From Propionibacteriaceae bacterium (GTDB taxonomy: Bacteria > Actinomycetota > Actinomycetes > Propionibacteriales > Propionibacteriaceae): 64,000 bases of DNA. The position numbers were made by a program, and so were the translations under genes. The number at the start of each line of letters is the position of its first letter. Position 1 is the first letter of the stretch. The notes beneath the pieces are model-generated. The model saw only the letters and a list, made by a program, of their open reading frames with translations, was not told where the DNA came from and made no database searches. Location of the stretch: positions 1 to 64,000 of the forward strand of contig JAISTQ010000051.1 in assembly GCA_031272505.1 (NCBI GenBank), in the 5' to 3' direction. Positions 39,568-49,400 of this stretch are shown piece after piece.

Positions 39568-40464
39568 CTAGCCCAGTGCCGCCAGCAGGTTCGTGATCAT
39601 TGTCGCAATCACACCGCCCGAAGCGCCAGACGCCACCCTGCCTAGAAAGCCGCCCGTCTTCGACACCAGCGTACGCAGCCGCCCCTTCTCCGGCGTCGGC
39701 GCATCCGCCTCCTGCGTGATCTCTTCGAGAATCTCCGAGACTTCCTGTTGATCGGTGTCTGTCAACCCCAACTCCGGCAGTTGCGCCGAGACGAGCTCGA
39801 CGAAAAACCGCAAGTTCGCCAACGTGTCACTCGAAACCGTCTGCATAGCGTTCGGACTATTGACAGCAACGTTGCCCCCAATATTCGTGACGTTCACACC
39901 GCCAGCCACCTGCACAGGAGGCTTCCCGCCAGCCTCCACCCATGCCTGTCCTTCAGGATTCAATCCAGCTCTTTGAGGGATTCCGATCCAGTCTGTTATC
40001 GCGTTCGCAGCAAGATAGTGAGAGTCCAGCAGCCACTTCGCAGCTTCACCTGCATCTTCCTCAGTGAACGGAGCTCCGTAAAACGTGGGATCGCTTTCTA
40101 GCCAGTCGGAAAGGAGATGAAGATCAGATGGTGACTGCTGCTGGTACATCCAACGCGCCAACGCCATCCTCGCCGTTTTCCGTCTCTCGACAACATTCTC
40201 ACGCTGCTTCTGCACCTGCCTCAACAGCTTCAGCCTCTGATGAGTTATCCCGATATCCCAAGGCCAATTGCAGTTAGGCCTGTGCAGAAGCCCTGCTCTT
40301 TCGAGTGCTTGAACATCACCGCTATGACCCTCATGGAGCCCCAGATCAGTGATCGGCACTAGAATGTGAGGTTGTTTGTCAGTCGCTTCGGCGATCTTCT
40401 CCAGGAACCACAACCGCCTGGCGGGGATGCCCGACATGCCTGGGGACAGTTCTATCGCGCTCAT
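39568..40464 (-). CDS. Possible membrane-acting defence protein (298 residues)
   Basis: N-terminal half is helical and looks like a winged-helix or sensor region (RRLWFLEKIAEATDKQPHIL; ALERAGLLHRPNCNWPWDIG). A beta-type motif GGVNVTNIGGNVAVNSPNAM lies near 190, and the C-terminus (about 265-298) is GGFLGRVASGASGGVIATMI followed by TNLLAALG, a Gly/Ala-rich hydrophobic segment of the kind that inserts in membranes. Proteins with this NxGGN repeat and a hydrophobic end occur in bacterial defence islands as putative abortive-infection effectors; I assign that role only by resemblance and by its place beside a restriction-like system. Less GC-rich than the transfer genes, suggesting separate acquisition. 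ATG 40464. Confidence 0.55.
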   Translation of the reverse strand: MSAIELSPGMSGIPARRLWFLEKIAEATDKQPHILVPITDLGLHEGHSGDVQALERAGLLHRPNCNWPWDIGITHQRLKLLRQVQKQRENVVERRKTARMALARWMYQQQSPSDLHLLSDWLESDPTFYGAPFTEEDAGEAAKWLLDSHYLAANAITDWIGIPQRAGLNPEGQAWVEAGGKPPVQVAGGVNVTNIGGNVAVNSPNAMQTVSSDTLANLRFFVELVSAQLPELGLTDTDQQEVSEILEEITQEADAPTPEKGRLRTLVSKTGGFLGRVASGASGGVIATMITNLLAALG

Positions 40465-40539
40465 GTGGACAATCGTATCGTCGTAGTCGGGCGTTCAAGC
40501 GGACGGTGCGATTAGTTCAGTTGACCGGAGCCCTCTCCT

Positions 40540-41574
40540 CTAGGTCATTGGGGCGACATGCTCTTCGATGAAGGCGATCTCGCTGTCGTCGAGTTTGTAC
40601 TTGGCGTAGAGCTGTTGGTCGATTTCGGGGATTGATTTCGTCCAGTCGATGTCCGATTCGCTCGTGAAGTCCTGGAGGGGGACGTACTTCCACACCTTGG
40701 CAGGATTGTGCTGAGTGATCTTCAAAACGCCAAGTAAGGTGCGCGCGAACTTACTCTTCACGTACTTGAGGCAGGCCGCAGCATCTGATTCGTCCTTGAA
40801 GCACCCGATGGTAATGAAAGTCTGAGTCACCGCGACGTTAGGCTCGGCGATGACAGGGTCTCCGATCCCGCCGAGGCTGGTGGAACCATTGGAAGCCGGA
40901 ACGGCAACCTTATACGCACCGAAGCTCTCGGGGCCAGTGATGTAGTCGCTGCGAATCCAGCGGTAGACCCGCCTATTTTTGATGAGGCCGAGCACCTGAA
41001 CGTAGTCCTGTCCGTCAGATGGTTTCGTCTCGTAATAGAGGAATGAAAACTGCTCAAATGCGTTCGTATTCACGAGTGCCGCATTTCCCTCGGGTCGGAG
41101 TGCCAGCGCATCAGGATGATCCCGGTACAGCTCGTCGGTGTAGCGATAAGACCGCGAGCTTGTTATCCTCGTCTTTTCCAGCGAATTACGGCTAGAGGCG
41201 AGAACCTTGTGCAGGATGTCGTTGAGTTCCGGGTATTTCGTGAAAGTTCCAATAGGTTCGCCGGTAGCGTCGGAATCTCGGTAGGTGACGGCGATGCCGC
41301 CCATGATGTCGGTGCCGGGGAACAGGTCGTTGCTGTTTGGCACGTAGTGCGATACTGAGATGCGCGGATCCGCGAGCATCTTCTCGTTCCACGCTTTGGG
41401 TGTGAATCCTGCGTTGAAGAGGAAACGGGCTGGGGTGATGAGCACCACTTTCTTGCCGACCTCGTAGGCCGCGTCCATGAAGAGGTGGTAGACGGGTGTG
41501 TCTCGGGTGCCGGCCCCTTGTGCTTCTTCCTGGTAGGGCGGGTTGCCGATAACGACGTCGAATTGTTTGCTCAT
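40540..41574 (-). CDS. Adenine methyltransferase NPPY-domain protein with specificity region
   Basis: A 344-residue protein starting just before motif IV: FDVVIGNPPYQEEAQ (NPPY at 11-14). Further Eco57I-type features are VVLITPARFLFNAG, ADPRISVSHYVPNSNDLFPG and a target-recognition-like C-terminus (YVQVLGLIKNRRVYRW; WKYVPLQDF). There is no AdoMet motif I; that part seems to be at the end of the preceding 1094-residue protein, whose stop is one base before this ATG (TGACATG, changed frame). The two polypeptides together would make one Eco57I-like methylase. Last gene of the three-gene system. Confidence 0.85.
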   Translation of the reverse strand: MSKQFDVVIGNPPYQEEAQGAGTRDTPVYHLFMDAAYEVGKKVVLITPARFLFNAGFTPKAWNEKMLADPRISVSHYVPNSNDLFPGTDIMGGIAVTYRDSDATGEPIGTFTKYPELNDILHKVLASSRNSLEKTRITSSRSYRYTDELYRDHPDALALRPEGNAALVNTNAFEQFSFLYYETKPSDGQDYVQVLGLIKNRRVYRWIRSDYITGPESFGAYKVAVPASNGSTSLGGIGDPVIAEPNVAVTQTFITIGCFKDESDAAACLKYVKSKFARTLLGVLKITQHNPAKVWKYVPLQDFTSESDIDWTKSIPEIDQQLYAKYKLDDSEIAFIEEHVAPMT

Positions 41575-41575
41575 G

Positions 41576-44500
41576 TCAGTGTCCTTCCGTCAACATGTCG
41601 TCGATTGTCTGCTGGCGTTCTTCTGGGGTCATTTGGGCGAGGTTTCCGACTTGGAAGTGCCCGGAGTTCTCGATCCAGGCTTTTCGCTCCGGGACGCCAC
41701 CAGATACAGCTTCGAGGGTGATTCGGTGCAGTAGTTCGTTGTGGCTCATTTCGAAGATCTGGGTGGTGAAGATGTGTTTCAGCCGCTCCTCGGGGTCAGA
41801 GATGACATCCTCTAGCCCTTTGTCCAGGCGGCGTACGAGTTCCATCAGGAACAGCCCGGCGGTGGAGAAAAGGTCAGCGAAGGTTTTCGTCGGATCGGTG
41901 AAGATGCCGGGGTTTTCGGCTTCGAGGGTATCGACCATCATCTTGACCACTGCTTGTGGGGTGAAGACGAGCGAGGTTTTCTGTTGCGGGATGTAGGCGA
42001 AAATATCCTCGGTCTGTTTGTCATCGAAGTAGTCGGCGAGGGCTTCCTTCTTGTCGAGGAACTCTTGGATGGACTGGTCGAACACCGCTTCGTCGAACAG
42101 GCCGGGAATCCTCGTGGTAGATCCGTCTTCTTCTTTGACTTCTTGGCCGTCGCGGAGGATACGGAAATCGTCCTCGGTGATCCCGGTGATCTCCTCGAAT
42201 ACGTCATCGGGGGTGTAGTCGTCGAAGTTCGACAGCTTGATACCCCGATCCCCGTATGCCATGAGGAACATGGGGATTGTGCGGGCGAACCCGCGTAGAT
42301 GCGAGCGGGCGTCTTCCATCGTCTTGTCTGCCCGTTTCTGTTCCTTCTTGGTTTCCTCGCGGGTGACGATCTCTGGAACGATGTTCTCGATAGTCTTTTC
42401 GACGATTTCTAAGACTTTGGCATTGAGTTCTTCTTCTTTTTCGGCCTGCCTGGCTTCGATTTCCGCTGCCTCAGCCTCGGTAGCCGCTGCGGCGCGTTCA
42501 TCTTCGAGACGCTTCTTGGCGATGTTGTACTCGGTGTGGGCACGTTCGATCTCGATCTTCACGGTTTGTTCCGTGCGCTTTTCGTCACGTTCGACCTGCC
42601 CGGCAGTGAGTCCGTATTCGTTCTTCAGTTGTTCACGCTTAGCGTGGGTTTGCTCGGTGATGGCCTTAGCAATCTGAATGGCGTTCTGGCGGGCTGGCGC
42701 GTTCGCGTCGGCGATGGGGATGTCTTCGACCTGCCACACCGGCTTGCCCAGTTCGGCAACCTTCAGATTGATGACTGTTTCGGTGTCCAACCTGACTGTC
42801 CCGTCCGGATCGACCGACACTGGCGGGTCGGGGATCTCGATGCGTTGGCTGGTCTTGAGTTTGCCTTGCTTAGCCGCTGGCAGCTTGTCGAGGATGTCTT
42901 TGACGTGCTCGGAATAGCGGAAGATACCGGCGACGTTGGCGAACAGGAGGTTGGACAGGAATCCACGTCGGACAACTTCGCGGGCTTTGAAGACTTGCGG
43001 GAAGGTGATCACCTGTGTGGCGTCCAGTGCGATCATGCGCCCTTCGGAGTCCTCGCCGATGACGGGAAAAAAGTTCAACAGTCTGCGGATGTTGTCTCGT
43101 CGCACTTCCGGGTCGCCGGTCGGGTTTGGGTTGAGGTTGTTGGCGAAAGCGTCGAATATGGTGAGTGTCCGTTCCGGCGCGAAGTCGAAAATGTAGGCGT
43201 TCTCTTTTTGGAACACTTTCCCGCCCCGTTCGAACGTGCAGGGGTTCTGCGCTCGGAAAGCTGCTTGCATGTAGAGGGCGGGCGAGGTGAGGTTGGAGAG
43301 CATGATGACGGCTGTCCATTCCGGGACAGTGACGCCAGTGGTGAGCTGGCCCACGGACAGCGTGATGGTCTTCCCGCCTTCGCGCTCGGCTTTGTCGATT
43401 GCGTCGCGAACGGCGTCCAGCGACTTCTTGGAGACCGCCATGTCAGCGTCGTCAGAGCGGCCGTCTCCGGCGGCCAGCACTATGGTGTAGTCCTTGAACA
43501 CGTCGTGTTTCTTCAGGAGTTTTTCGAGTGCTTTCGCCGAAGCGACGCGGTTTAGGAGCCAGAACGAGTGCCGGATCTCGTCGCGTAGCTCCGGAGTGGA
43601 GAACGGGTACTTCTCGTTCGTTGTCAGGCAATCAAGGAACTTGATCACTTCGGCTTCATGCTCAAAAAAGCCGTTCTCTTTCGTGCTGAAGAACTCGTTG
43701 AGGTCGAAAGCGTAGTCGATGTTGGCCTCGTCTTCGCTGAGGGCGACACCTTCGGCGAGCCGGTCGGTGATCATGCGGGACACCTGGTAGGTGAGCATGT
43801 TGAGCGTGGGCAGCGCCTCGTAAGGGTTCTCTTCTGCCGAGTTGTCCCAGTTTTGGCGGGCGGTTCGTTCCTCTTCGTAGGTCCAGTTGAAGATCTGGTC
43901 TTCGTCGAACTTTCCTGACGCCAACGCTTTGAATGGTGTGCCCGAGAGGTGGAGGGCCCAGTTGCGTTTGATGTGGTCGAAGGCGACATCAGTCTTGGTC
44001 GTGTCGATTCCCTCGTGCGCCTCGTCAATGACGAGCAGATCCCAGTCAAAATCCGCAATGTGCTTGAGCTTCGGTAGATTCCCGCCGAAGTACTGTGAGC
44101 CTTTCAGATCTTGCAGGGAGACAAACTCGATAATGCGCAGGTCGCTGTCCCCTTGGTCGATCACGAGGCGACGCCACTGGTCCCTGGACATTGGACTGCG
44201 GTCGGCAAGGGATGGCGACTCTGAGACGAACTTGTAAGTGGTTTGGTGCCCGATGAACCGGACGAAATCGTCAAACCACTGGTTGGCGATGGCGGGCCGG
44301 TTCGTGACAATCAGCGCCCTTTCGACGTCCAACTGGCGCATGAGATCATAGGTGGTGAGTGTCTTGCCGAATCGGGGCTTTGCGTTCCACAGGACTTCTG
44401 CACGCCCGGCACCGAACGCGCTTAGTGCTTGTTCGACCGCCCGCTGCTGTTCAGGACGCAAAGTGTAGTCGTCTTCCCCTTCCGTCTGCACATCGGAAAA

Positions 44501-44860
44501 GTCTTGCGCCGCAAAGGCAAAGAAGTACTCTTTGGATGTCTTTTCCGCCCCTTTGAAACAGTGCCATTCCGTACGTTTCGGCTTGAGTTCACGCTCCACA
44601 CCCTGTTGGTGTAGGTAGAGATGAAACTCCTTGTCCGTGAATCGCCCGCCAGCCTCAGTCATGAATTGCGCCTTGTACGACCACTTCTTGTGCTGCCTCA
44701 CGGAGAGTTGTGACGCCTGCTGCGCGATGCGTTTATCGGCGCTTTCCTGCTCGGTGTACCCGATCTTCTCCCAACCTTCGTACTTCGGGATGTCTGGAGT
44801 CTCCCATGAGTAGACAAGAGGGTTTATCTCACGGTAGGTTTTGATGTTCGGGCTAGGCAT
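41576..44860 (-). CDS. GIY-YIG-like nuclease + SF2 helicase + methyltransferase-like restriction protein
   Basis: A 1094-residue protein. Residues about 15-60 (VYSWETPDI...GWEKIGYTEQESADKRIAQQ) fit a GIY-YIG/T5orf172 nuclease. A restriction-type helicase follows: Walker A NAKPRFGKTLT (159-169), LLVIDEAHEG (about 270), LHLSGTPFKAL, TITLSVGQLTTGVTVPEW and MQAAFRAQNP. A long charged coiled coil (about 740-860, EDERAAAATEAEAAEIEA) precedes a terminal half-methylase with LVFTPQAVVKMMVDTL and ADLFSTAGLFLMELVRR as a degenerate motif I. It overlaps the upstream methylase-like gene by 8 bases. By composition it should restrict DNA using ATP-driven translocation. GC content is visibly lower than in the transfer genes. 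Confidence 0.85.
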   Translation of the reverse strand: MPSPNIKTYREINPLVYSWETPDIPKYEGWEKIGYTEQESADKRIAQQASQLSVRQHKKWSYKAQFMTEAGGRFTDKEFHLYLHQQGVERELKPKRTEWHCFKGAEKTSKEYFFAFAAQDFSDVQTEGEDDYTLRPEQQRAVEQALSAFGAGRAEVLWNAKPRFGKTLTTYDLMRQLDVERALIVTNRPAIANQWFDDFVRFIGHQTTYKFVSESPSLADRSPMSRDQWRRLVIDQGDSDLRIIEFVSLQDLKGSQYFGGNLPKLKHIADFDWDLLVIDEAHEGIDTTKTDVAFDHIKRNWALHLSGTPFKALASGKFDEDQIFNWTYEEERTARQNWDNSAEENPYEALPTLNMLTYQVSRMITDRLAEGVALSEDEANIDYAFDLNEFFSTKENGFFEHEAEVIKFLDCLTTNEKYPFSTPELRDEIRHSFWLLNRVASAKALEKLLKKHDVFKDYTIVLAAGDGRSDDADMAVSKKSLDAVRDAIDKAEREGGKTITLSVGQLTTGVTVPEWTAVIMLSNLTSPALYMQAAFRAQNPCTFERGGKVFQKENAYIFDFAPERTLTIFDAFANNLNPNPTGDPEVRRDNIRRLLNFFPVIGEDSEGRMIALDATQVITFPQVFKAREVVRRGFLSNLLFANVAGIFRYSEHVKDILDKLPAAKQGKLKTSQRIEIPDPPVSVDPDGTVRLDTETVINLKVAELGKPVWQVEDIPIADANAPARQNAIQIAKAITEQTHAKREQLKNEYGLTAGQVERDEKRTEQTVKIEIERAHTEYNIAKKRLEDERAAAATEAEAAEIEARQAEKEEELNAKVLEIVEKTIENIVPEIVTREETKKEQKRADKTMEDARSHLRGFARTIPMFLMAYGDRGIKLSNFDDYTPDDVFEEITGITEDDFRILRDGQEVKEEDGSTTRIPGLFDEAVFDQSIQEFLDKKEALADYFDDKQTEDIFAYIPQQKTSLVFTPQAVVKMMVDTLEAENPGIFTDPTKTFADLFSTAGLFLMELVRRLDKGLEDVISDPEERLKHIFTTQIFEMSHNELLHRITLEAVSGGVPERKAWIENSGHFQVGNLAQMTPEERQQTIDDMLTEGH

Positions 44861-45560
44861 CGTTCCTCACTTCCTTGTGAACGTGCTCTATGTGGCAAGG
44901 CCGGTAGGTGGCGTACTGGGTGAAATCGAAAGCCCCAGAGCCTGCCTCGCGGAGCGACACCAATGTGAATGGTTCGCGCTGCACCATGCCGGGAATGTTC
45001 AGCATCCGATGCCACCAAGAAAATTGGAGAAGCTGCCCGGATCCATCTTGGCCGGTGAGGGTATTCCCTTGAAGGACATTCTGTTTGATCAGGTACTTCG
45101 CGGCGCGATACAAGTTGGTGCGGTAACCGCAGTTGATCCCATTGCGCTTATGGAAGGAAAAGAACTCTTCCTCCAGCGACTCCTGGGCGGCTTGGTGGTT
45201 GTCTTCAAGCAGCTCGACCGCATAGATCGAGGCGAGTGCGAACAGCGACTCGGTTTGCCAGAACTCAGGCTGGTAGCGCCTCTCAATGGCCCGGAGCTTG
45301 CGTCGGAGAATCGCCACAAGGAAGTTCCCGTCACCTGCGGCTGGCTCGAAGAAGGTCTTGTCCACGAATCCGGGCCCGGTCTCCAGTTCTGGCCGAACAA
45401 GGTCCAGCATCTGGTTGACCATGTGGTCGGGGGTGAACACCTCGCCGTACACCTTCACCCGGCGGCGAGACTTCACCAGTTGCTCCCTGCCATCGCCACA
45501 CGCCGCAGCGGCACCAGCCTCACCATGTGGCAGGTGAGCGTTGGTGGAATCTGTGACCAT
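44853..45560 (-). CDS. N6-adenine methyltransferase-like protein, motif I only (235 residues)
   Basis: Contains the N-terminal signature of type I/IIG methylases VKVYGEVFTPDHMVNQML (36-53) and a clear AdoMet motif I TFFEPAAGDGNFLVAIL (69-85), then IYAVELLEDNHQAAQ (motif II region with the acidic residue) and NVLQGNTLTGQ (motif III region), but stops without NPPY. It overlaps the helicase gene by 8 bases and begins the three-gene operon. It may complement the NPPY half-protein two genes downstream, or act as a sensor. Start ATG 45560 has only a weak ribosome site (GTGAGG). Confidence 0.8.
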   Translation of the reverse strand: MVTDSTNAHLPHGEAGAAAACGDGREQLVKSRRRVKVYGEVFTPDHMVNQMLDLVRPELETGPGFVDKTFFEPAAGDGNFLVAILRRKLRAIERRYQPEFWQTESLFALASIYAVELLEDNHQAAQESLEEEFFSFHKRNGINCGYRTNLYRAAKYLIKQNVLQGNTLTGQDGSGQLLQFSWWHRMLNIPGMVQREPFTLVSLREAGSGAFDFTQYATYRPCHIEHVHKEVRNDA

Positions 45561-45797
45561 GCGACCTCACGCTAATAACGTCTTTGGCTTCCCAATTTAC
45601 CGCGACCATCGCCCATGCGGCGGAGCAACGCCCAGCAGGTTCACCGCCCGAGCCGCATCGACCACCGACAAGCCCTCACACCACCCAGCCCAGCACACCG
45701 TCTCAGCCCCCAACCGGCACACGCTACCCGTAGCAACACTTATTCCTCCGATGTTGCGTTGACCGTTAGAACCCGCACCTGGGCCATCCCCGAAAAC
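45561..45797. other. Upstream region of the restriction-like operon
   Basis: No confident gene. A minus-strand frame carries a protein-like stretch (LSVVDAARAVNLLGVAPPHG) ending at about 45599, but has no start with a ribosome site. The promoter of the restriction operon should be here, and I see no copy of the common module, in keeping with separate acquisition of this island. Confidence 0.35.
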
Positions 45798-46109
45798 TCA
45801 GCCCCCGCAGTCTTCAGGGTTACCTGGTTCTCCAGGAGAGAGCGGACGCGTAATCCACGGGCCGAAGTCGCGCCCAAAGAAGGAGTAGCCGTTGTAGTAG
45901 TTGTAGGTGACGTTCACGGTGATAGCGGGCGGCGAAGCCTGTGCGCACTCCTGCGGCCGAGCCGGGCCTGCTATCCACGCCCGGAGCCGGTCTGCTGCCC
46001 ACGCGACGAACATCTCCCCGACTAGTGAGCCCCTGAGACAAAGAAAAGCGGTAGTGGTCAGGTCTGCGGTGAGCACGAACACCACCGCAATGAAAAATAA
46101 ATGGTTCAT
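45798..46109 (-). CDS. Small membrane protein (103 residues)
   Basis: N-terminal span (MNHLFFIAVVFVLTADLTTT, continuing AFLCLR), then an amphipathic helix (GEMFVAWAADRLRAWIAG) and a C-terminal VTYNYYNGYSFFGRD segment. No family recognised. Its ATG overlaps the stop of the 44-codon frame upstream (ATGA), and TAGACATAGGGT stands directly before it, similar to the hexamer-to-ATG region of the leaderless promoters but without a good upstream box. Confidence 0.5.
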   Translation of the reverse strand: MNHLFFIAVVFVLTADLTTTAFLCLRGSLVGEMFVAWAADRLRAWIAGPARPQECAQASPPAITVNVTYNYYNGYSFFGRDFGPWITRPLSPGEPGNPEDCGG

Positions 46110-46240
46110 ACCCTATGTCTAGGCGGACACAAGCTCGGCGGCGGCGGCCGCGAATGCCGGCCGAAATGCTTGTATTGCCTTGTCAGAGAAGGTTTGAGAG
46201 GGCGGATGCGGGTGCCCGCCGAACCGTTTTGCCGACTCAT
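46106..46240 (-). CDS. Possible small basic protein (44 residues)
   Basis: A short frame linked by ATGA overlaps to the genes on both sides. The product is basic and Pro-rich (RIRPLKPSLTRQYKHFGRHS, RPPPPSLCPPRHRV). Alone it would not be convincing; the exact overlaps at both ends are the only support. Confidence 0.3.
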   Translation of the reverse strand: MSRQNGSAGTRIRPLKPSLTRQYKHFGRHSRPPPPSLCPPRHRV

Positions 46241-46395
46241 ATCGGCGGAAGGCGCGGGCGGCGGTCTTTTCGTTTGCGGATGCGGCGGAGGAGGGCCGGC
46301 AGTTGGATGAGTATCGCTACTTCGAGGCACAGCAGGTCAGACAGGGTGGCGTCGCCAGCGAGGAGGGCGACAAGGTCAGTCAATAGGTCATCCAT
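46237..46395 (-). CDS. Possible small membrane-associated protein (52 residues)
   Basis: ATG 46395 opens 52 codons: a hydrophobic, acidic first half (MDDLLTDLVALLAGDATLSD; LLCLEVAILIQLPALL) and a basic end (RRIRKRKDRRPRLPP), the pattern of a tail-anchored or signal-like peptide. Its TGA overlaps the next ATG. Toxin-like small proteins can look like this. No clear ribosome site. Confidence 0.35.
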   Translation of the reverse strand: MDDLLTDLVALLAGDATLSDLLCLEVAILIQLPALLRRIRKRKDRRPRLPPI

Positions 46396-46464
46396 ATAGC
46401 CCACATACGGATCAGGGGTGCCTACAGCGCCAAATGATTTCGGGCGTTTTTTCCGCCCAGCCGG

Positions 46465-49400
46465 CTACGCGGTTTTGGCGAGGGGCTGGTCGGTAAAAAG
46501 ATGGGCTTGGAATATGCGTTCGAGACGGGTGGGGGTGTCGTAGGGTGCGCCGCCGTCGGGGGCCCAGTTTTCGATCTGGTCGCGGATGGTGCGGCTGGCG
46601 TGGCTGTTCCCTTCGGCTTGCATGATGGCGGCGAGGTCGGTGAGGACGGCGGCGTTGTCGGGGGCGGCGATAAGGGCGATCTGGGTGGCTTCGCGGGCTT
46701 GGTCGATTTGGTTTTTCGCCAGATGGTGGGTGGCGAGCTGGTGGGCGACGTCGATGATCGCCTCGGTGAGGATAGTGTCGTCGGGTTGGGCGGCGAGCCA
46801 GTGGCCGTGCCCTTCGCGGAATCCTTGATATGGGGGGCCTTCGACGAGGCTGAGGGCGGCTTCAAGGTCGGCGGCACCTTTTTCTCCTTTGGAGTGGGCG
46901 CGCAGGCGCAGCCTGCGGAACAGGTCCGCGTCGGACAGCAGCACGGGGATCGAGTAGACGGATTCGCCGCGTTGGGCGCTGAGCGGGTTTTCTTTCGTGT
47001 ACGGCAGGTAGGGCTTTCCGTCGGGGCTGTTGCCGAGCCAGGTGCGCAGCACGCTCATGTCTTTGCGGACCCGTTCGTCTTCCAGGCCGAAAACGTCGGC
47101 GATTTCGACGGTGGTGGCCCCTTCGGGCTGGGCGGCGAGATATGCGACGAGTTCGGTGTAGAACTGGCGGCGTTTGGCTACGATGGCGGGGTTTCCGGTG
47201 CGTCCGACCCGTACTTTCATCTGTCCGAGGACACTCAGTCGGGGCCGGTCGCTGTAGGTGGCGGCGAACGCTTCCAGGTCTTCTTTCAGGGTGGGGTCGG
47301 CGGCTTTGATGCGGTTCCGGACGGTGACGGGGACGGCGGGCGCGACCGCCGGGAGGTCTTCGGGCAGGTTCGGGGTGGTTTCGACGAGTTGTTCGCTGGT
47401 GGCTGTGGTGAGGGTTTCGGATTCGAGCGCCTGTGCGATGTGCGAGTCGCGGTCTTTGGTGTATTCGGCGCGGAGCTGCCCGGATTGGTCGGCGAGCTGC
47501 TGCCATGGGGTTGCGGGATGCTCATAGATGGGCATGTCGGTGTCTGTGGTTTCGGCGAGGCCGGCCACATATTGGGCGCAGGCGTCCGCTTCGGCGGCGC
47601 TGAGCCGGTTCGCGATCCCATGCCAGCGGATTTGCGGAATGTGGACGGTGCCGTCCGCGCCAACTTGGATTTCGACACCTGCGGGGGTGCTGTCGGTGAG
47701 CAGGATGGATGTGCCGGTGCAGAGCGCTTCGTCGTTGATGAGCTGGTCGAGCTGGTCCACGGCGGGGTTGCGGCTGGAGGTGACGAGGATCCGGGAGGTG
47801 TGCAGGTCGTCGCCGTATTGGGCGGCGCGGGCTTGGGAGACGGTCAGGTTCGCCCCGTCGAGGGTTTCGGCGGTGTGGCGGGCGTGTTCGACGATCTGGT
47901 GCGGCACCTGGGTGTGGTGCCGGATGCGTTCGGGGCTGAGCGGCCCGGTTTCGGGGAAGATGTTCGCCAAATCGACGGTGATGTCGCCTCCCCATGGGGT
48001 GAGCGCCAGTTGGGACACCAGGTAGCGGGCGAGGTCTTCGCGGTAGGTTTTCTCGCCGGTCAGGGTGACGGTTCCTAGCGCTTCGAGGTTGATGAGCCGC
48101 CAAATGTCGCCTTGTTGGCCGACATCGACGAGTTGCGGCCACGCTACCGGGTCGTAGGCGGTGGGCGTGTCGGGTAGGTCGGCGAAGTCGGCTTGCCAGA
48201 CGTTGGGTTCGCTGGTGGGCGTCCATGGGGCGGGCAGGTTCGCGTTGCCTGCGAATGTCACCAGGGCGGTTTCCGGGTCGGCGTCGATCCACAGCAGTTC
48301 GGGTTGCGGTTCGCGTGACAGGTTCGCGAGCGCCTTGTGGATGCCGGTGAGGGTCTGTTGGCCGATTTCCCCGGCGCGCCGGATGGTGGCCTCCACCGGG
48401 ATGTGCTGCTGGGCGGTGACGGTTTGGATGTGTTTGCCGGGTCGGCGGTAGCGCAGTTTGTTTCTTTTTCCGGCGGCGAACATCAGCACGATGCCGCCCG
48501 CCAGCAGGACGCCCGCGCCGGTCAGCCCGGCGAGCAGCCATGTGGGCGCTCCGACTTCGGCCAGCTCGGGCACCTCCTCCCCCGTCGGCATCTGCTGCCC
48601 TGCCGGGGTTTGCTGCCCGTGCGGGGTGGGGCTGGTGGGGAACTCGGCGTCGGTTCCGGCTACTACCGGCACTGACGCTTCGGCGGATATTTCAGGTGCG
48701 GCCTCTTGTGGCGCTAGGGTGGTTTCGGTTGGTGTGGGCAGGGTGTCTTCGGTGGTGAACATGGGTGCGGCGACTTGCGCGCCCCGGTCTGAGGGTGCCG
48801 CCCGCACCGTGTCATCGGCGTCGGCCGCAATCGAGGGTGTGGCGGTTGGGTTTTGGAGTTCTTCGTCGGTGACGGTGCGGCCCGCTTCCACCGGCACTGT
48901 GTCCGTGTCGTTGCTGGTGGTGTCCGGCTCGGCTGGCTCTTCCAGTGTCGTCTCTTCCGGTGTCGTCTCTTCTTCTGGTGTTTCTGCTGGTGTGGCTGGG
49001 GTGTGGCCGGGGATGGTGACTTTGTCGCCGGGCCAGATCATGTCCGGGTCGGTGATCCGGTGGCCGGTGTGCTGCGGTTTGCCTTTGGACAGTTTGAAGA
49101 TTTCCGGGTAGCGTTCGGCGTCGCCGAGTTCCTCAAGTGCGATCTGCGAGAGGGTGTCGCCTTTTTGCACGGTACGGGTGTGGGTGGCCTGCCGCGCTGG
49201 TTTCTCCGGTGTCGGCTTCGCTGGGGTGGCCTGTTGGGGGGTGTCGTGTTGCGGTTGGGCGTGCTGGGTGGTCTGCCCGACTGTTGGTGTGGTTTTCAGG
49301 GGGACGATTTTTGGGGTTTGGGTGAGGGTTACGGGTGCGGCTTGGGCCGGCTGGACCGTTTGGGTGTTCACTGTGGCGGTCGAGGCGAACAGCAGCGCGA

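Noticed and set aside
45561-45797. A possible gene before the restriction operon
   Set aside because: Some protein-like residues but no start codon with a ribosome site and no recognisable family.
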